A stretch of 64,000 bases of DNA from Vibrio sp. 10N (GTDB taxonomy: Bacteria; Pseudomonadota; Gammaproteobacteria; Enterobacterales; Vibrionaceae), in NCBI RefSeq assembly GCF_036245475.1, contig NZ_BTPM01000001.1:3038001-3102000 (forward strand), in the 5' to 3' direction. Below the pieces are notes generated by a model, which ran no database searches, was not told the origin of the DNA, and was given only the letters and a program-made list of their open reading frames with translations. The position numbers and the translations under genes were made by a program. Positions 38,828 to 50,031 of the stretch are shown here, one piece after another; positions within the stretch are counted from its first letter, which is position 1, and each line of letters begins with the position of its first letter.

Positions 38828-39757
38828 ATGGCGAATACGCTCTATCAAAAGCACATTATCTCGATTCCGGAACTGTCACGTGAGGAACTAGAACTCATTG
38901 TGAAAACCGCGGGTCATCTAAAATCCAACCCTCAACCTGAGTTAATCAAGAATAAAGTCGTGGCAAGCTGCTTCTTCGAGCCATCGACACGTACCCGACT
39001 TTCTTTCGAAACGGCTATCCAGCGCATCGGCGGTGATGTGATTGGTTTCGACAGCGGTGGCAACACTTCACTGGCGAAAAAAGGCGAGACGCTGGCAGAC
39101 TCTGTACAGGTCATCTCTTCATACGTTGATGCCTTCGTTATGCGCCACCCACAAGAAGGCGCAGCCCGTCTTGCTTCTGAGTTCTCTAACGGTGTACCAG
39201 TTATCAATGCGGGAGACGGTGCAAACCAACACCCAACACAAACCCTGCTTGACCTGTACTCTATTTATGAGACGCAAGGTCGTCTAGATGACATCAACGT
39301 TGCGTTTGTGGGCGACCTAAAATACGGCCGCACAGTTCACTCATTGACTCAAGCACTGGCTAAATTCGACAACGTGCGCTTCTTCTTTATCGCACCAGAA
39401 GCGCTAGCGATGCCGGATTACATCTGTGAAGAACTAGAAGAAGCGGGCATTCAATATAGCCTGCACACAGACATCGACAGTGTTGTGCCAGAACTTGATA
39501 TCCTTTACATGACTCGCGTACAGAAAGAGCGTTTTGACGAATCTGAATACGCACACATTAAGTCGGCGTATATCCTGTCTGCAGAGACGCTGAAAGATGC
39601 ACGCGACAACCTTAAAGTCCTACACCCACTGCCTCGTGTGGATGAAATCACCGTAGACGTTGATAAAACGCCTTACGCGTATTACTTCCAACAAGCAGAA
39701 AACGGTGTGTACGCTCGCGAAGCGCTGCTTGCCCTTGTTCTTAACGAAGCACTTTAA
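38828..39757 (+). CDS. pyrB: Aspartate carbamoyltransferase, catalytic subunit
   Basis: First committed step of pyrimidine synthesis: carbamoyl phosphate plus aspartate. 309 residues. Seen: STRTRLSFE near 53, [39 protein letters not shown], and [26 protein letters not shown] precedes the ATG. Forms the dodecamer with PyrI, encoded 12 nt downstream. Expression is predicted to be controlled by UTP through the promoter start and attenuator; the inserted element lies in its 5' leader. Confidence 0.98.
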   Translation: MANTLYQKHIISIPELSREELELIVKTAGHLKSNPQPELIKNKVVASCFFEPSTRTRLSFETAIQRIGGDVIGFDSGGNTSLAKKGETLADSVQVISSYVDAFVMRHPQEGAARLASEFSNGVPVINAGDGANQHPTQTLLDLYSIYETQGRLDDINVAFVGDLKYGRTVHSLTQALAKFDNVRFFFIAPEALAMPDYICEELEEAGIQYSLHTDIDSVVPELDILYMTRVQKERFDESEYAHIKSAYILSAETLKDARDNLKVLHPLPRVDEITVDVDKTPYAYYFQQAENGVYAREALLALVLNEAL

Positions 39758-39769
39758 GGAGAGATTGTC

Positions 39770-40231
39770 ATGGCTAAAGAAACTCAATTGCAAGTTGAAG
39801 CGATCAAAAACGGCACCGTTATCGACCACATCCCTGCAAACATTGGCATCAAGGTGCTGAAACTGTTTGCTATGGATGAATCAAAACAGCGCGTGACTAT
39901 CGGTCTGAACTTGCCTTCATCGGCGCTGGGTAGCAAAGATCTGCTGAAAATTGAAAACGTGTTTATCACGGAAGAGCAAGCGAACAAGCTAGCGCTATAC
40001 GCGCCACATGCCACAGTGAACCAGATTGAAAACTACGAAGTGTGTAAAAAGCTGGCATTAGAACTACCAGAAACCATCACAGGTGTTTTTGAGTGTCCAA
40101 ACAGCAACTGCATCACGCACAACGAGCCAGTAGACAGCAGCTTCAAGGTGTTCGAGAAGCACGAAGATATTCGTCTGAAGTGTAAATACTGCGAAAAAGT
40201 ATACTCTCGTGAGATCGTGACCGAACGCTAG
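39770..40231 (+). CDS. pyrI: Aspartate carbamoyltransferase, regulatory subunit
   Basis: Binds ATP, CTP and UTP and sets allosteric control of PyrB. 153 residues: nucleotide domain ([18 protein letters not shown]) and zinc domain with CPNSNC and CKYC, the four cysteines that contact PyrB. AAGGAGAGATTGTC precedes the ATG. A terminator follows. Confidence 0.98.
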   Translation: MAKETQLQVEAIKNGTVIDHIPANIGIKVLKLFAMDESKQRVTIGLNLPSSALGSKDLLKIENVFITEEQANKLALYAPHATVNQIENYEVCKKLALELPETITGVFECPNSNCITHNEPVDSSFKVFEKHEDIRLKCKYCEKVYSREIVTER

Positions 40232-40256
40232 CGTTAACCACGAGTAAATAGCTATT

Positions 40257-40298
40257 CAAGCCTCCGATATTTCTCTTTATCGGAGGCTTGATTTTTAT
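40257..40298 (+). terminator. Intrinsic terminator of pyrBI
   Basis: CAAGCCTCCGATA pairs with TATCGGAGGCTTG (13 bp), followed by ATTTTTATTT. Confidence 0.9.
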
Positions 40299-40352
40299 TT
40301 GTCCTAGAGGCAGTCTAAACCTCTTACTAATCCCATCAAAATGGATAAAACG

Positions 40353-40742
40353 ATGACAAAAGTACTTCATACAGAGTCTGCACCCGCAGCAATCGGTCCT
40401 TACGTTCAAGGCGTTGATCTAGGCAACATGGTACTGACTTCAGGCCAAATCCCAGTGAACCCACAAACCGGTGAAGTGTCGGACGACATTTCAGAGCAAG
40501 CACGTCAGTCTCTAGACAACGTAAAAGCTGTGGTTGAAGCGTCTGGTCTGACTGTTTCTGACATCGTTAAAATGACTGTTTTCGTGAAAGATCTCAACGA
40601 TTTTGGCACAGTGAACGAAGTGTATGGCAAGTTCTTTGATGAGCACAACGTTGCAAACTACCCTGCACGCTCGTGTGTTGAAGTCGCTCGTCTTCCTAAA
40701 GATGTGAAAATTGAAATCGAAGCGATCGCTGTTCGCAAGTAA
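40353..40742 (+). CDS. ridA: RidA, 2-iminobutanoate/2-iminopropanoate deaminase
   Basis: Hydrolyses reactive enamine/imine intermediates released by PLP enzymes, protecting isoleucine and other pathways. 129 residues. Seen: APAAIGPYVQGVDLGNMV, TSGQIPVNP, and YPARSCVEVARLP with the key Arg. I chose ATG 40353 (MTKVLHTESA) over an in-frame ATG at 40341 because family members begin there. Common neighbour of pyrBI. Confidence 0.96.
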   Translation: MTKVLHTESAPAAIGPYVQGVDLGNMVLTSGQIPVNPQTGEVSDDISEQARQSLDNVKAVVEASGLTVSDIVKMTVFVKDLNDFGTVNEVYGKFFDEHNVANYPARSCVEVARLPKDVKIEIEAIAVRK

Positions 40743-40759
40743 TCGCCTTGATGACATAG

Positions 40760-40790
40760 AAAAAGGGTTGCCAGTGGCAACCCTTTTTTA
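40760..40790. terminator. Bidirectional terminator between ridA and plsC
   Basis: AAAAAGGGTTGCCA-GTGGCAACCCTTTTTT between converging genes. Confidence 0.92.
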
Positions 40791-40791
40791 G

Positions 40792-41520
40792 TTATTTCTT
40801 CGCATTCAATTCTGCGACTTCGGCATCCAGCTCAGCGAGCTTTTCCACCATTTGCTCACGGCAAACATTGGCAAGCTTACGGACGTTTTCTTTGCCGTAG
40901 CCTTCAACGGAGACAGGCGGCAACATCTCAACAATAATATGCCCGTTATCCCACTTGTTAAGTTTTAAGTGGCCAGTGCTACTGCACACGATAGGAATAA
41001 TAGGCACTTCAGCGCCGATAGCCGCATGGAAAGCACCGGTTTTGAATGGCAATAAACCACGGCCGCGAGAGCGGGTTCCTTCAGGGAACATCCATACCGA
41101 TAGATTGCTCTTTTTCATGCTATCGACCACTTGATCAATCGTACCTTTCGCTTTGCTGCGGTTAGCACGATCAATCAAGATGTTACCCGTTAGGTAGTAA
41201 AGCTGACCGAAAAGAGGCATCCACAGTAGACTCTTTTTACCAACAGTAACCACGTTTGGCGTCACCGCAGAAGAGACAGTAAACAGGTCCCAGTTGTTCT
41301 GGTGGTTAGCAATGTAAATGTGCTGACCACGTTTGTACGCATCCTCAGGAAGGCGAAGTTCGAGTTTGACGCCTAGGATCTTCGACATCGCACCAAAGTA
41401 GCGACCGAAGGTAAACACGTGTTTTGGGTTTCTAGGGCTAAGCAGGCAATAGCCGCAGCCAAATACAAACATGACAACGGCGAAAATAGCCACTGCAATG
41501 CAGCGAAGTAAAGCAACCAT
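40792..41520 (-). CDS. plsC: 1-acyl-sn-glycerol-3-phosphate acyltransferase
   Basis: Second acylation in phosphatidic acid synthesis at the inner membrane. 242 residues: N-terminal membrane helix (LLRCIAVAIFAVVMFVFGCG), catalytic NHQNNWD, substrate motif FPEGTRSRGRG. I chose ATG 41520 (MVALLRCIAV) with GGAGAACAAA upstream; a start at 41544 lies inside the murA terminator hairpin. In the same direction as murA but separated from it by that terminator. Confidence 0.95.
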   Translation of the reverse strand: MVALLRCIAVAIFAVVMFVFGCGYCLLSPRNPKHVFTFGRYFGAMSKILGVKLELRLPEDAYKRGQHIYIANHQNNWDLFTVSSAVTPNVVTVGKKSLLWMPLFGQLYYLTGNILIDRANRSKAKGTIDQVVDSMKKSNLSVWMFPEGTRSRGRGLLPFKTGAFHAAIGAEVPIIPIVCSSTGHLKLNKWDNGHIIVEMLPPVSVEGYGKENVRKLANVCREQMVEKLAELDAEVAELNAKK

Positions 41521-41542
41521 TTTGTTCTCCGACAATGGCTTC

Positions 41543-41573
41543 AAAAAAAAGCCGAAACCCTTGGATTTCGGCT
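41543..41573 (-). terminator. Intrinsic terminator of the mla-murA operon
   Basis: Minus-strand AGCCGAAA-loop-TTTCGGCTTTTTTTT, 20 nt past the murA stop. Confidence 0.9.
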
Positions 41574-41592
41574 AATTGAATCTTAAATGTTG

Positions 41593-42867
<1,275 letters not shown>

Positions 42868-43122
42868 TTAAAGAGACATCAACTTTTTATCACGAGCCCA
42901 CTCTTCTGGAGTATAGGCTTTAATTGATACTGCGTGGATGTCATTACGCTGAATGTATTCCATCAGCGGAGCGTAAATCGTCTGCTGCTTTTTAACTCGG
43001 CTCATGCCTTCAAATTGAGCATCTACCGCGATGACTTCATAGTGGCTACCTTCGCCTTTGACGATAAGCTCTTCTAGGTTCAGCGCGTTTTGTAATAGTT
43101 CCTGTACTTTTGTGCTATCCAC
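42868..43122 (-). CDS. ibaG: BolA family protein IbaG
   Basis: 84-residue BolA-like protein; in E. coli and V. cholerae linked to iron-sulfur cluster trafficking with monothiol glutaredoxin and to envelope integrity. Seen: [25 protein letters not shown] and a [13 protein letters not shown] ending. The start is GTG at 43122, supported by AGGAGTATCTT. Between mlaB and murA. Confidence 0.93.
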   Translation of the reverse strand: MDSTKVQELLQNALNLEELIVKGEGSHYEVIAVDAQFEGMSRVKKQQTIYAPLMEYIQRNDIHAVSIKAYTPEEWARDKKLMSL

Positions 43123-43131
43123 AAGATACTC

Positions 43132-43431
43132 CTAAATGTGTTTCTCTATGACTGATTCAACGTTGTATAGCTGAAACAGTATGTTCAGCTCATCGGGCAC
43201 GAAGCTGAGCATTATATGACACTTTTGATTTTTTGCATGCTCTAATAAGTGGATTAACATCACCAATCCCGCAGAATCGAAGCGCTCCACCTGCTCTAGT
43301 ACCAAATTCATTTCTGGCTGAGTGAAGTTAAAGCGTTGAATATCATTCCAAAGTGCGGGCACAGTATCGCGGTTTATATTACCCACCAGTGCCAACGTTG
43401 TGTCAGTACGCTGTTCTAATTTCGCTACCAT
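43132..43431 (-). CDS. mlaB: MlaB, STAS-domain subunit of the phospholipid transporter
   Basis: Cytosolic STAS protein that binds MlaF and activates the MlaFEDB complex. 99 residues with the STAS core LVLEQVERFDSAGLVMLIHL. Its ATG overlaps the mlaC stop by one base, so translation is coupled. Confidence 0.93.
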   Translation of the reverse strand: MVAKLEQRTDTTLALVGNINRDTVPALWNDIQRFNFTQPEMNLVLEQVERFDSAGLVMLIHLLEHAKNQKCHIMLSFVPDELNILFQLYNVESVIEKHI

Positions 43432-44084
43432 TATTGCCCGCCGCCCTCAAAACGAATCGGTGCTTTCGCCAATTTTTCAAGCTCACTGGCCACTGAAAGG
43501 ATACCTTCTTGACGGATCTTAGTATTCCATTCAGATTGCTTACTGGATAACAAACTGATGCCTTCAGCAATCATATCGAATGCTTTCCACTCACCGCTCT
43601 TCTTGTCCTTACGAAGCTTAAACTCAAGATTAATATTGGGACGCGGTGAGTCCATTATGGTCACTTTCACGCCGATAATGGAGGTTTTATCATCAATTTT
43701 TGGCTCAGGGCCAAACTTCACTTCCTGACCAGTGTATTGAGTTAACACTTGTGCGTAGGACGTGACCAAATAAGCACGAAACGCGGTGATAAACTCCATC
43801 ACATCATCACGTTTCGCTCCTTTTAAATTCGGCCCTAGGAGTTTTAACGCCGCGTAGCGATAGTTCACATAAGGCATTAACTCCTCTTCCACCACAACTT
43901 TTAGGTGATCAGGATCGGCTTTAATCATCTCCTGCTCAGCACTCAAACGAGAAAAGGCTTGATCTGAGACTTTGAGGATCATGTCATAAGGCTGCGTCGC
44001 ATCAAAAGTGTCAGCCAGCACGTTAGCCGAGAGCAATAACGTCACTATCCAAGCTGAACACCACCCAAACCAGCGTTTCAACAT
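43431..44084 (-). CDS. mlaC: MlaC, periplasmic phospholipid-binding protein
   Basis: Shuttles phospholipid between the outer-membrane MlaA complex and MlaFEDB. 217 residues with a signal peptide (MLKRWFGWCSAWIVTLLLSANVLA, cleavage near residue 24). Seen: VVEEELMPYVNYRYAALKLLG and EWKAFDMIAEGISLL of the Tol_Tol_Ttg2 family. I chose ATG 44084 with AAGGAGTAAAGCG upstream over longer in-frame starts that would mask the signal peptide and overlap mlaD. Confidence 0.95.
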   Translation of the reverse strand: MLKRWFGWCSAWIVTLLLSANVLADTFDATQPYDMILKVSDQAFSRLSAEQEMIKADPDHLKVVVEEELMPYVNYRYAALKLLGPNLKGAKRDDVMEFITAFRAYLVTSYAQVLTQYTGQEVKFGPEPKIDDKTSIIGVKVTIMDSPRPNINLEFKLRKDKKSGEWKAFDMIAEGISLLSSKQSEWNTKIRQEGILSVASELEKLAKAPIRFEGGGQ

Positions 44085-44088
44085 CGCT

Positions 44089-44574
44089 TTACTCCTTATT
44101 ACTCTCATCGGAACCACCGATGCTATAAAGCACTTGGCCAATCATATCTTCTAGCACTAATGCCGACTTGGTGTCTTCGATTCGATCACCGTCCGCTAAA
44201 TAGCCTTCGTCATCAAACACAAACCCAGGGACCAGTCCAATGTACTGCTCACCAATTAAACCCGATGTCAGCACTTGGGCGCTCGACGTCTCCGGGAACT
44301 GATAATCACTGCTGATCGCCAAACTCACCACAGGAAGGAATGATTCTTTATCGAGTTTGATATCACTAACACGTCCAATGACCACCCCACCAACTTTCAC
44401 TGGAGAGCGCACTTTAAGGCTGCCAATATTGTCAAATCTCGCTTCCAGCGTATAAGTATCACCGGAGCCAAGGCTCTTGACATCAGCAACCTGAAAAATC
44501 ATAAACAAGATTGCGCCAAGGCCTAACAACACAAAACTGCCTACCCACAATTCCAACTTTCTTGTCTGTTGCAT
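44089..44574 (-). CDS. mlaD: MlaD, MCE-domain subunit of the phospholipid transporter
   Basis: Membrane-anchored hexameric ring protein of the Mla complex. 161 residues: one N-terminal helix (LWVGSFVLLGLGAILFMIF) and an MCE domain with FDNIGSLKVRSPVKVGGVVIGRV. Four nt before mlaC and 29 nt after mlaE. Confidence 0.96.
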   Translation of the reverse strand: MQQTRKLELWVGSFVLLGLGAILFMIFQVADVKSLGSGDTYTLEARFDNIGSLKVRSPVKVGGVVIGRVSDIKLDKESFLPVVSLAISSDYQFPETSSAQVLTSGLIGEQYIGLVPGFVFDDEGYLADGDRIEDTKSALVLEDMIGQVLYSIGGSDESNKE

Positions 44575-44603
44575 TAAGAGTTCCTTTAATTATTGCTTTA
44601 AGC

Positions 44604-45392
44604 TTAGTTGCCAAACATCAAGGCAGTAAGAACAAAATCTAATCCAAGTACCGCAAGTGAAGAATGCACAACGGTACGGGTCGTGGCTTGACTGATCCCC
44701 TCAGAGGTTGGCGTCGCATCATAGCCGTTAAATAGCGCAACCCAAGTCACGGTAATAGCAAACACAACACACTTGATCGCACTATTTCCGATGTCTCGAC
44801 CCAGCTCTACCGAAGACTGCATCGCTGACCAAAAGCTGCCGTGATCAATGCCCTTCCAGTCCACTCCGACCAACTGTCCTCCCCAAATACCCACCGACAT
44901 AAAGATCATCGCCAGCAGCGGCATTGAGATCACACCAGCCCAAAAGCGTGGCGCGACAACACGCTTGATAGGATCCACCGCCATCATTTCTAAACTGGAC
45001 AATTGCTCAGTGGCTTTCATCAAACCGATTTCCGCCGTCAGCGCAGACCCCGCCCGACCGGCAAACAGCAGCGCAGTCACCACAGGCCCCAGCTCTCTTA
45101 ACAGAGACAGAGCGACCATTTGCCCTAAACTGCCTTCTGCTCCGTAGTCCACCAGCACTACATAACCTTGCAAACTCAGCACCATGCCGATAAACAGCCC
45201 TGAGACTAAAATAATCGCGAGGGACTGTACCCCAACGTTATAAAGCTGTTTGATAAGTAACGGAAAATGTTTTCTCGGTTGCGGCCTAGATAACACCACA
45301 CCAAGCAGCATGAATGTTGCTCGCCCCCATGCATAACCGACAGAAAGTGCACGCTGACCAACTTTTTGAACCCACAGCGAAAGCGATGCCAT
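44604..45392 (-). CDS. mlaE: MlaE, permease of the phospholipid ABC transporter
   Basis: Inner-membrane permease, 262 residues, about five membrane helices. Seen: [47 protein letters not shown] and [29 protein letters not shown] C-terminal region. One nt after mlaF. Confidence 0.96.
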   Translation of the reverse strand: MASLSLWVQKVGQRALSVGYAWGRATFMLLGVVLSRPQPRKHFPLLIKQLYNVGVQSLAIILVSGLFIGMVLSLQGYVVLVDYGAEGSLGQMVALSLLRELGPVVTALLFAGRAGSALTAEIGLMKATEQLSSLEMMAVDPIKRVVAPRFWAGVISMPLLAMIFMSVGIWGGQLVGVDWKGIDHGSFWSAMQSSVELGRDIGNSAIKCVVFAITVTWVALFNGYDATPTSEGISQATTRTVVHSSLAVLGLDFVLTALMFGN

Positions 45393-45393
45393 A

Positions 45394-46188
45394 TTAAAAT
45401 AGCTCCTGTTCTAATGGTGAGGCAGGAAAACGAAACGGCACGGGGCCATCGGCTTCGCCTTTAAGGAATTGTTGAACTTGAGGGTCGGGATTATTTCGCA
45501 GCTCATCAGGTGTACCTTTAGCGACGATTTTTCCGTTCGCCATGAGATACACCCAGTCAGCTATCGACATCACCTCAGGAACATCATGGGAGACCACGAC
45601 TGAGGTCACGTTCAGAGCATTATTCAGTTTACTGATCAGCTCCACCAGCACGCCCATCGTGATAGGGTCTTGGCCGACAAAGGGCTCATCATAAAGAATC
45701 AATTCAGGGTCAAGGGCAATCGCTCTCGCAAGGGCTGCGCGCCTTGCCATTCCGCCAGAGAGCTCGCTAGGCATCAGTTGTGCCGCCCCCCTTAGTCCGA
45801 CCGCCTCAAGTTTCAGCAGCACTAGGGTGCGGATCATGGATTCATCTAAAGCGGTGTGCTCACGCAGCGGGAATGCCACGTTATCGAAAACGGTCAAGTC
45901 CGTGAACAGCGCGCCCGACTGGAACAACATGCTCATTTTTTTGCGAACTTGGTAAAGTCGCTTACGAGATAATGTAGGAATGTTATCGCCATCAAACCAC
46001 ACCTCTCCTTGGTCTGGCATCAATTGCCCACCAATCAAACGCAGCAGTGTCGTCTTACCGATTCCCGAGGGTCCCATTATCGCTGTCACCTTGCCTTTTG
46101 GCACATGCAGTTCGATATCATCAAAGATAATCCGTGAACCACGTGAAAAAGATAACCCGCTAATAGAAACCAAGTCATTGTTTGACAT
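45394..46188 (-). CDS. mlaF: MlaF, ATPase of the phospholipid ABC transporter
   Basis: Drives phospholipid transport that keeps the outer membrane asymmetric. 264 residues. Seen: Walker [10 protein letters not shown], signature LSGGMARR, Walker [10 protein letters not shown]-loop SHDVPE. I chose ATG 46188 ([10 protein letters not shown]) with AAGGAAGTCT upstream over an in-frame start at 46212. First gene of mlaFEDCB-ibaG-murA; divergent from yrbG. Confidence 0.96.
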   Translation of the reverse strand: MSNNDLVSISGLSFSRGSRIIFDDIELHVPKGKVTAIMGPSGIGKTTLLRLIGGQLMPDQGEVWFDGDNIPTLSRKRLYQVRKKMSMLFQSGALFTDLTVFDNVAFPLREHTALDESMIRTLVLLKLEAVGLRGAAQLMPSELSGGMARRAALARAIALDPELILYDEPFVGQDPITMGVLVELISKLNNALNVTSVVVSHDVPEVMSIADWVYLMANGKIVAKGTPDELRNNPDPQVQQFLKGEADGPVPFRFPASPLEQELF

Positions 46189-46477
46189 AGACTTCCTTAT
46201 CTCGAACTCCAAGCTTTAATAACCTTCCATGATAATGATACTTGAGTGCAATTAAAACCCTAGTGGTCAATCCATTTTATAAACAATTCAACAAATTCGT
46301 ATTCGTTAAGTAATAACGGAGACGCGCTCAAAACGACAAACGCTTCCCTTGTCTCATTTAAAGGTACGCAATTCCGAGCTCTATCGGTATTTTATTTATT
46401 GATTGGCTTCCATTTTGGATGACAAAGCGTCAAAATTAGCCGCCAATTGTCTCAGAAAAAAAGAAGTGGAATAAAAC

Positions 46478-47449
46478 ATGCTCGAAGCCGTGGTGTTTCT
46501 GATTATTGGACTGGTTTTTCTCGTATGGAGTGCGGATAAACTGGTATTTGGTGCCGCTGCATTGGCACGCAATGTGGGTATTTCCCCACTGGTCATTGGC
46601 ATGACCATTCTTGCGATGGGCTCATCCGCTCCAGAAATGATGGTATCCGCCACCGCAGCTCTGGAAGGCAAAACCGATACTGCAGTGGGCAACGTTCTCG
46701 GTTCTAATATCGCCAATATCGCACTTATCCTCGGTATTACTGCGATGATCAAGCCACTTTCCATCTCATCCGCCGTTCTGAGACGTGAACTGCCACTGAT
46801 GATTGCTGTCACTCTGATTGCCGGCCTAATTCTTTGGGACAGCCACCTTGGCTTCGTAGAAGGTGTTATTTTATTTGCTCTATTTGCCGTCTTTATCTTG
46901 ACGATGCTGCGTATCAGCAAAGCAGAAAAAGAAAGTGGCAATGCCGATGCCCTTCTCGACGATCAAGAATCTGAAGTGCCAGAAGGCGTGAGCAATGGCA
47001 AAGCCGCTATGTGGGTGATCATCGGCCTTATCGTGCTGCCACTTGCCGCCGACCGCCTTGTCGACAGCGCAGTGGTTATCGCTCAGTATTTCGGGATGAG
47101 TGATCTGGTTATTGGCCTAACTATTATTGCCATTGGCACCAGTTTACCTGAGCTTGCGGCTTCTCTCGCAGGTGTACTTAAAGGTGAAGACGATATGGCG
47201 GTGGGTAACATCATCGGTTCCAACGTCTTTAATATCCTTGCAGTCATGGGCATCCCAGGCATTCTCAACCCATCGCTACTGAGCGAGCATGCCATGGGGC
47301 GTGACTTCTGGGTCATGCTAGGATTGTCTCTGCTGTTAGTTGTTATGGCACTTGGCAAGTCAAAAAGCATTAATCGCATCGAAGGGGGCATCCTATTCGT
47401 GCTCTTCTTAGGTTATCAAGTGTATCTGTTTGCCAATATGGCAGCATAG
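46478..47449 (+). CDS. yrbG: Calcium/sodium antiporter YrbG
   Basis: Cation/Ca2+ exchanger family membrane protein, 323 residues with about ten helices in two inverted halves. Each half carries the alpha-repeat: GMTILAMGSSAPEMMVS with GNVLGSNIANIALILG, and GLTIIAIGTSLPELAAS with GNIIGSNVFNILAVMG. It heads the kds-lpt-rpoN run, as in E. coli; kdsD starts 11 nt downstream. Confidence 0.95.
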   Translation: MLEAVVFLIIGLVFLVWSADKLVFGAAALARNVGISPLVIGMTILAMGSSAPEMMVSATAALEGKTDTAVGNVLGSNIANIALILGITAMIKPLSISSAVLRRELPLMIAVTLIAGLILWDSHLGFVEGVILFALFAVFILTMLRISKAEKESGNADALLDDQESEVPEGVSNGKAAMWVIIGLIVLPLAADRLVDSAVVIAQYFGMSDLVIGLTIIAIGTSLPELAASLAGVLKGEDDMAVGNIIGSNVFNILAVMGIPGILNPSLLSEHAMGRDFWVMLGLSLLLVVMALGKSKSINRIEGGILFVLFLGYQVYLFANMAA

Positions 47450-47459
47450 GAGCAATTGT

Positions 47460-48428
47460 ATGTCTGAATTTGATTTCATTGGCAGTGCCAAGCGTGTTCT
47501 GAATACCGAAGTGCAAGCACTGATGCACATAGAGCGCTACTTCGATGAGCATTTTGAAGCAGTATGCCAAGCTATTTTGAACCATCAGGGCAAAGTGATT
47601 GTGATGGGTATTGGTAAGTCTGGACACATCGGTAAGAAAATTGCCGCCACACTCGCCAGTACTGGTACTTCTGCATTTTTTGTTCATCCTGGTGAAGCGG
47701 CACATGGCGATCTGGGTATGATCGAAGCTCGTGATCTGGTTATTGCCATCTCAAACTCAGGCGAAGCACATGAGATCATTAGCCTATTTCCAGTATTCAA
47801 ACGCTTAGGCATTACCACGGTCAGCATGACAGGTAAGCCCGCCTCCACTATGGGCAAACTTTCCGATTACCATTTGCAGATTACGGTTCCAAAAGAAGCG
47901 TGCCCACTTGAGCTCGCTCCAACGTCCAGTTCAACCGCTACCCTAGTCATGGGTGATGCACTGGCAATGGCTTTGCTTGAAGCTCGTGGCTTTAGCGAGG
48001 AAGATTTTGCTCTTTCTCACCCAGGCGGCGCACTGGGGCGCAAACTGCTTCTTAAGCTCAGCGACATCATGCACACTGGTGAGGCACTGCCTATGGTTGG
48101 CCCTGAAACCCTGGTTCGTGACGCCCTACTCGAGATTTCCAACAAAGGCCTTGGCATGACCACGGTTGTGGATGAGAAACATACTCTGCTCGGCATCTTC
48201 ACCGATGGAGACCTGCGCCGCATCCTAGATCGCCGTGTGGATATTCATGAAACCACCATCGGCGAGGTAATGATTGCTTCACCAACCACGGCCACACCAA
48301 ACATGTTGGCAGCAGAAGGGCTAAACTTGATGCAATCGAAAAAGATCAGCGGCCTAGTTCTGCTCGAAGATCACAAAGTAGTCGGTGCGTTAAACATGCA
48401 TGACTTACTCAAAGCAGGAGTGATGTAA
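47460..48428 (+). CDS. kdsD: D-arabinose 5-phosphate isomerase
   Basis: Makes arabinose 5-phosphate for Kdo, a core sugar of LPS. 322 residues: SIS domain (VMGIGKSGHIGKKIAATLASTGT, SNSGEAHEI) and two CBS domains in the C-terminal half. I chose ATG 47460 (MSEFDFIGSA) with TAGGAGCAATTGT upstream; the longer frame overlaps yrbG. Stop overlaps the kdsC start by one base. Confidence 0.96.
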   Translation: MSEFDFIGSAKRVLNTEVQALMHIERYFDEHFEAVCQAILNHQGKVIVMGIGKSGHIGKKIAATLASTGTSAFFVHPGEAAHGDLGMIEARDLVIAISNSGEAHEIISLFPVFKRLGITTVSMTGKPASTMGKLSDYHLQITVPKEACPLELAPTSSSTATLVMGDALAMALLEARGFSEEDFALSHPGGALGRKLLLKLSDIMHTGEALPMVGPETLVRDALLEISNKGLGMTTVVDEKHTLLGIFTDGDLRRILDRRVDIHETTIGEVMIASPTTATPNMLAAEGLNLMQSKKISGLVLLEDHKVVGALNMHDLLKAGVM

Positions 48429-48985
48429 TGTCTGTGAATGTAGAAACACTTTACGGCCCAATCAGCAAAGTTACGGTTGATAAGGCCGCCAATATTGAGC
48501 TATTAATTTGCGACGTCGATGGCGTCTTTTCCGATGGCCTGATTTATATGGGCAATGATGGTGAGGAGCTGAAGACCTTTCACACCCGTGATGGCTATGG
48601 TGTCAAAGCGTTGATGAGCGCAGGGGTCCATGTTGCTATCATTACCGGACGTAGCTCAAAAATTGTTGAGAACCGCATGAAAGCACTTGGCATCACGTTG
48701 ATTTACCAAGGTCAAGATGACAAAGTAGTCGCTTACCAAGATATTTGCGACAAGTTAGGCATCGCACCTGAGCACACCGCCTATATTGGTGATGACTTAA
48801 TTGATTGGCCAGTCATGGCACAAGTGGGGCTGGGCGTTTGTGTGGCGGATGGTCACCCGCTACTGGCGAAAAAAGCCGATCATGTGACCAGCATCCGTGG
48901 CGGACACGGCGCGGTTAGGGAAATCTGTGATCTGATCCTAGAATCAAAGGGAGAACTTGAGCTTCACAAGGGTCTAAGTATATGA
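48428..48985 (+). CDS. kdsC: Kdo-8-phosphate phosphatase
   Basis: HAD-type phosphatase releasing free Kdo. 185 residues. Seen: nucleophile motif ICDVDGVFSDG with two Asp, ITGRSSKIVENR, and GDDLIDWPVM. Starts at TAATG with kdsD and overlaps lptC by 4 nt, so translationally coupled on both sides. Confidence 0.97.
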   Translation: MSVNVETLYGPISKVTVDKAANIELLICDVDGVFSDGLIYMGNDGEELKTFHTRDGYGVKALMSAGVHVAIITGRSSKIVENRMKALGITLIYQGQDDKVVAYQDICDKLGIAPEHTAYIGDDLIDWPVMAQVGLGVCVADGHPLLAKKADHVTSIRGGHGAVREICDLILESKGELELHKGLSI

Positions 48986-49545
48986 GTTTATCTCGTATTC
49001 TTTACAGTTTACTTGCCATTGTTATCGCAGGTAGTGGGTACTACCTGTACAGCAAAGATGACGCTAACGTTATCTTAATTGAACCGAACATTGAGCTGCC
49101 GGCGTTTAGCGGTACCAACTTACACAACATCTCCTACAGCGATACGGGGATACGCAGTTACAGTATTACTTCTGCGCATCTAGAGCACTTCTCAAAACGA
49201 GGTGAAACCGTATTCCAGCAGCCAATTGTGCGTATTTTTGCCAATGGTGAAATCCAAGAGTGGGAGATCTCTGCCGATACGGCGATATTGGATAAGCAAG
49301 AAGTACTGACACTGCACGACAATGTCGTAGCTAGAAACTTGCTCCCTGAATCGGGGTTTGACACTTTGTCGACGCAGACCATGAGTATCAAACTCGAGAA
49401 TCGTGATTTTTGGGCCGACAATAAAGTCATCATGCTTGGTCCACAATTTGAAACGCAAGGAGAGGCAATGAAAGGAAACTTTGCCAATCACCTCGCGGAA
49501 CTTTACAACAAAGTGAATAGTAAATATGAAACTCTCGCACCTTAG
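48982..49545 (+). CDS. lptC: LptC, LPS export bitopic protein
   Basis: Takes LPS from LptBFG and passes it to LptA. 187 residues: one N-terminal membrane helix (ILYSLLAIVIAGSGYYLY) and a periplasmic beta-jellyroll. Overlaps kdsC (ATGA) and lptA by 20 nt. Confidence 0.94.
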   Translation: MSLSRILYSLLAIVIAGSGYYLYSKDDANVILIEPNIELPAFSGTNLHNISYSDTGIRSYSITSAHLEHFSKRGETVFQQPIVRIFANGEIQEWEISADTAILDKQEVLTLHDNVVARNLLPESGFDTLSTQTMSIKLENRDFWADNKVIMLGPQFETQGEAMKGNFANHLAELYNKVNSKYETLAP

Positions 49546-50023
49546 TCTCAGCCTGTGCCTGCTTTTGCCAACAGCGGCACTGGCACTGTCGACCGATACC
49601 GAACAACCGGTATACATTGACTCAGACACCCAACAGCTCGATATGAAGAGCAACAAAGTGACATTTGCGGGCGATGTGAAGTTAAAACAAGGCAGCATTA
49701 ACATCAACGCCGACAAAATCATCGTCACTCGTGAAGCGCAAACAGGGACAATCGAGGTGATCCAAGGGTTTGGTAATCTGGCCACCTTTTCGCAGCTAAC
49801 CGACGATGGTAAAACCTTGTACGGCGAAGCCAGAGAACTTCACTACTCACTGAAAGATGACCAGCTAACGATGAAAAAACAAGCCATGTTGTCGCAAGAT
49901 GACAGTGTGATCCGTGGCACTACTATCAAGTACCGCATTTCATCACAAAAGCTGGTTGCTGATGGTAATGCCAACGAACGTGTTTCAACCGTTCTGCAGC
50001 CGCAACAAGTTCAAGAGAAGTAG
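49526..50023 (+). CDS. lptA: LptA, periplasmic LPS bridge protein
   Basis: Polymerising jellyroll that spans the periplasm between LptC and LptD. 165 residues with a signal peptide ([20 protein letters not shown], cleavage near 20) and OstA-like repeats such as [22 protein letters not shown]. Starts inside the end of lptC; lptB follows after 8 nt. Confidence 0.95.
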   Translation: MKLSHLSLSLCLLLPTAALALSTDTEQPVYIDSDTQQLDMKSNKVTFAGDVKLKQGSININADKIIVTREAQTGTIEVIQGFGNLATFSQLTDDGKTLYGEARELHYSLKDDQLTMKKQAMLSQDDSVIRGTTIKYRISSQKLVADGNANERVSTVLQPQQVQEK

Positions 50024-50031
50024 AGTCCAAT

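Noticed and set aside
46396..46941. 181-codon minus-strand ORF
   Set aside because: Antisense to yrbG, whose exchanger repeats are clear; no ribosome binding site.
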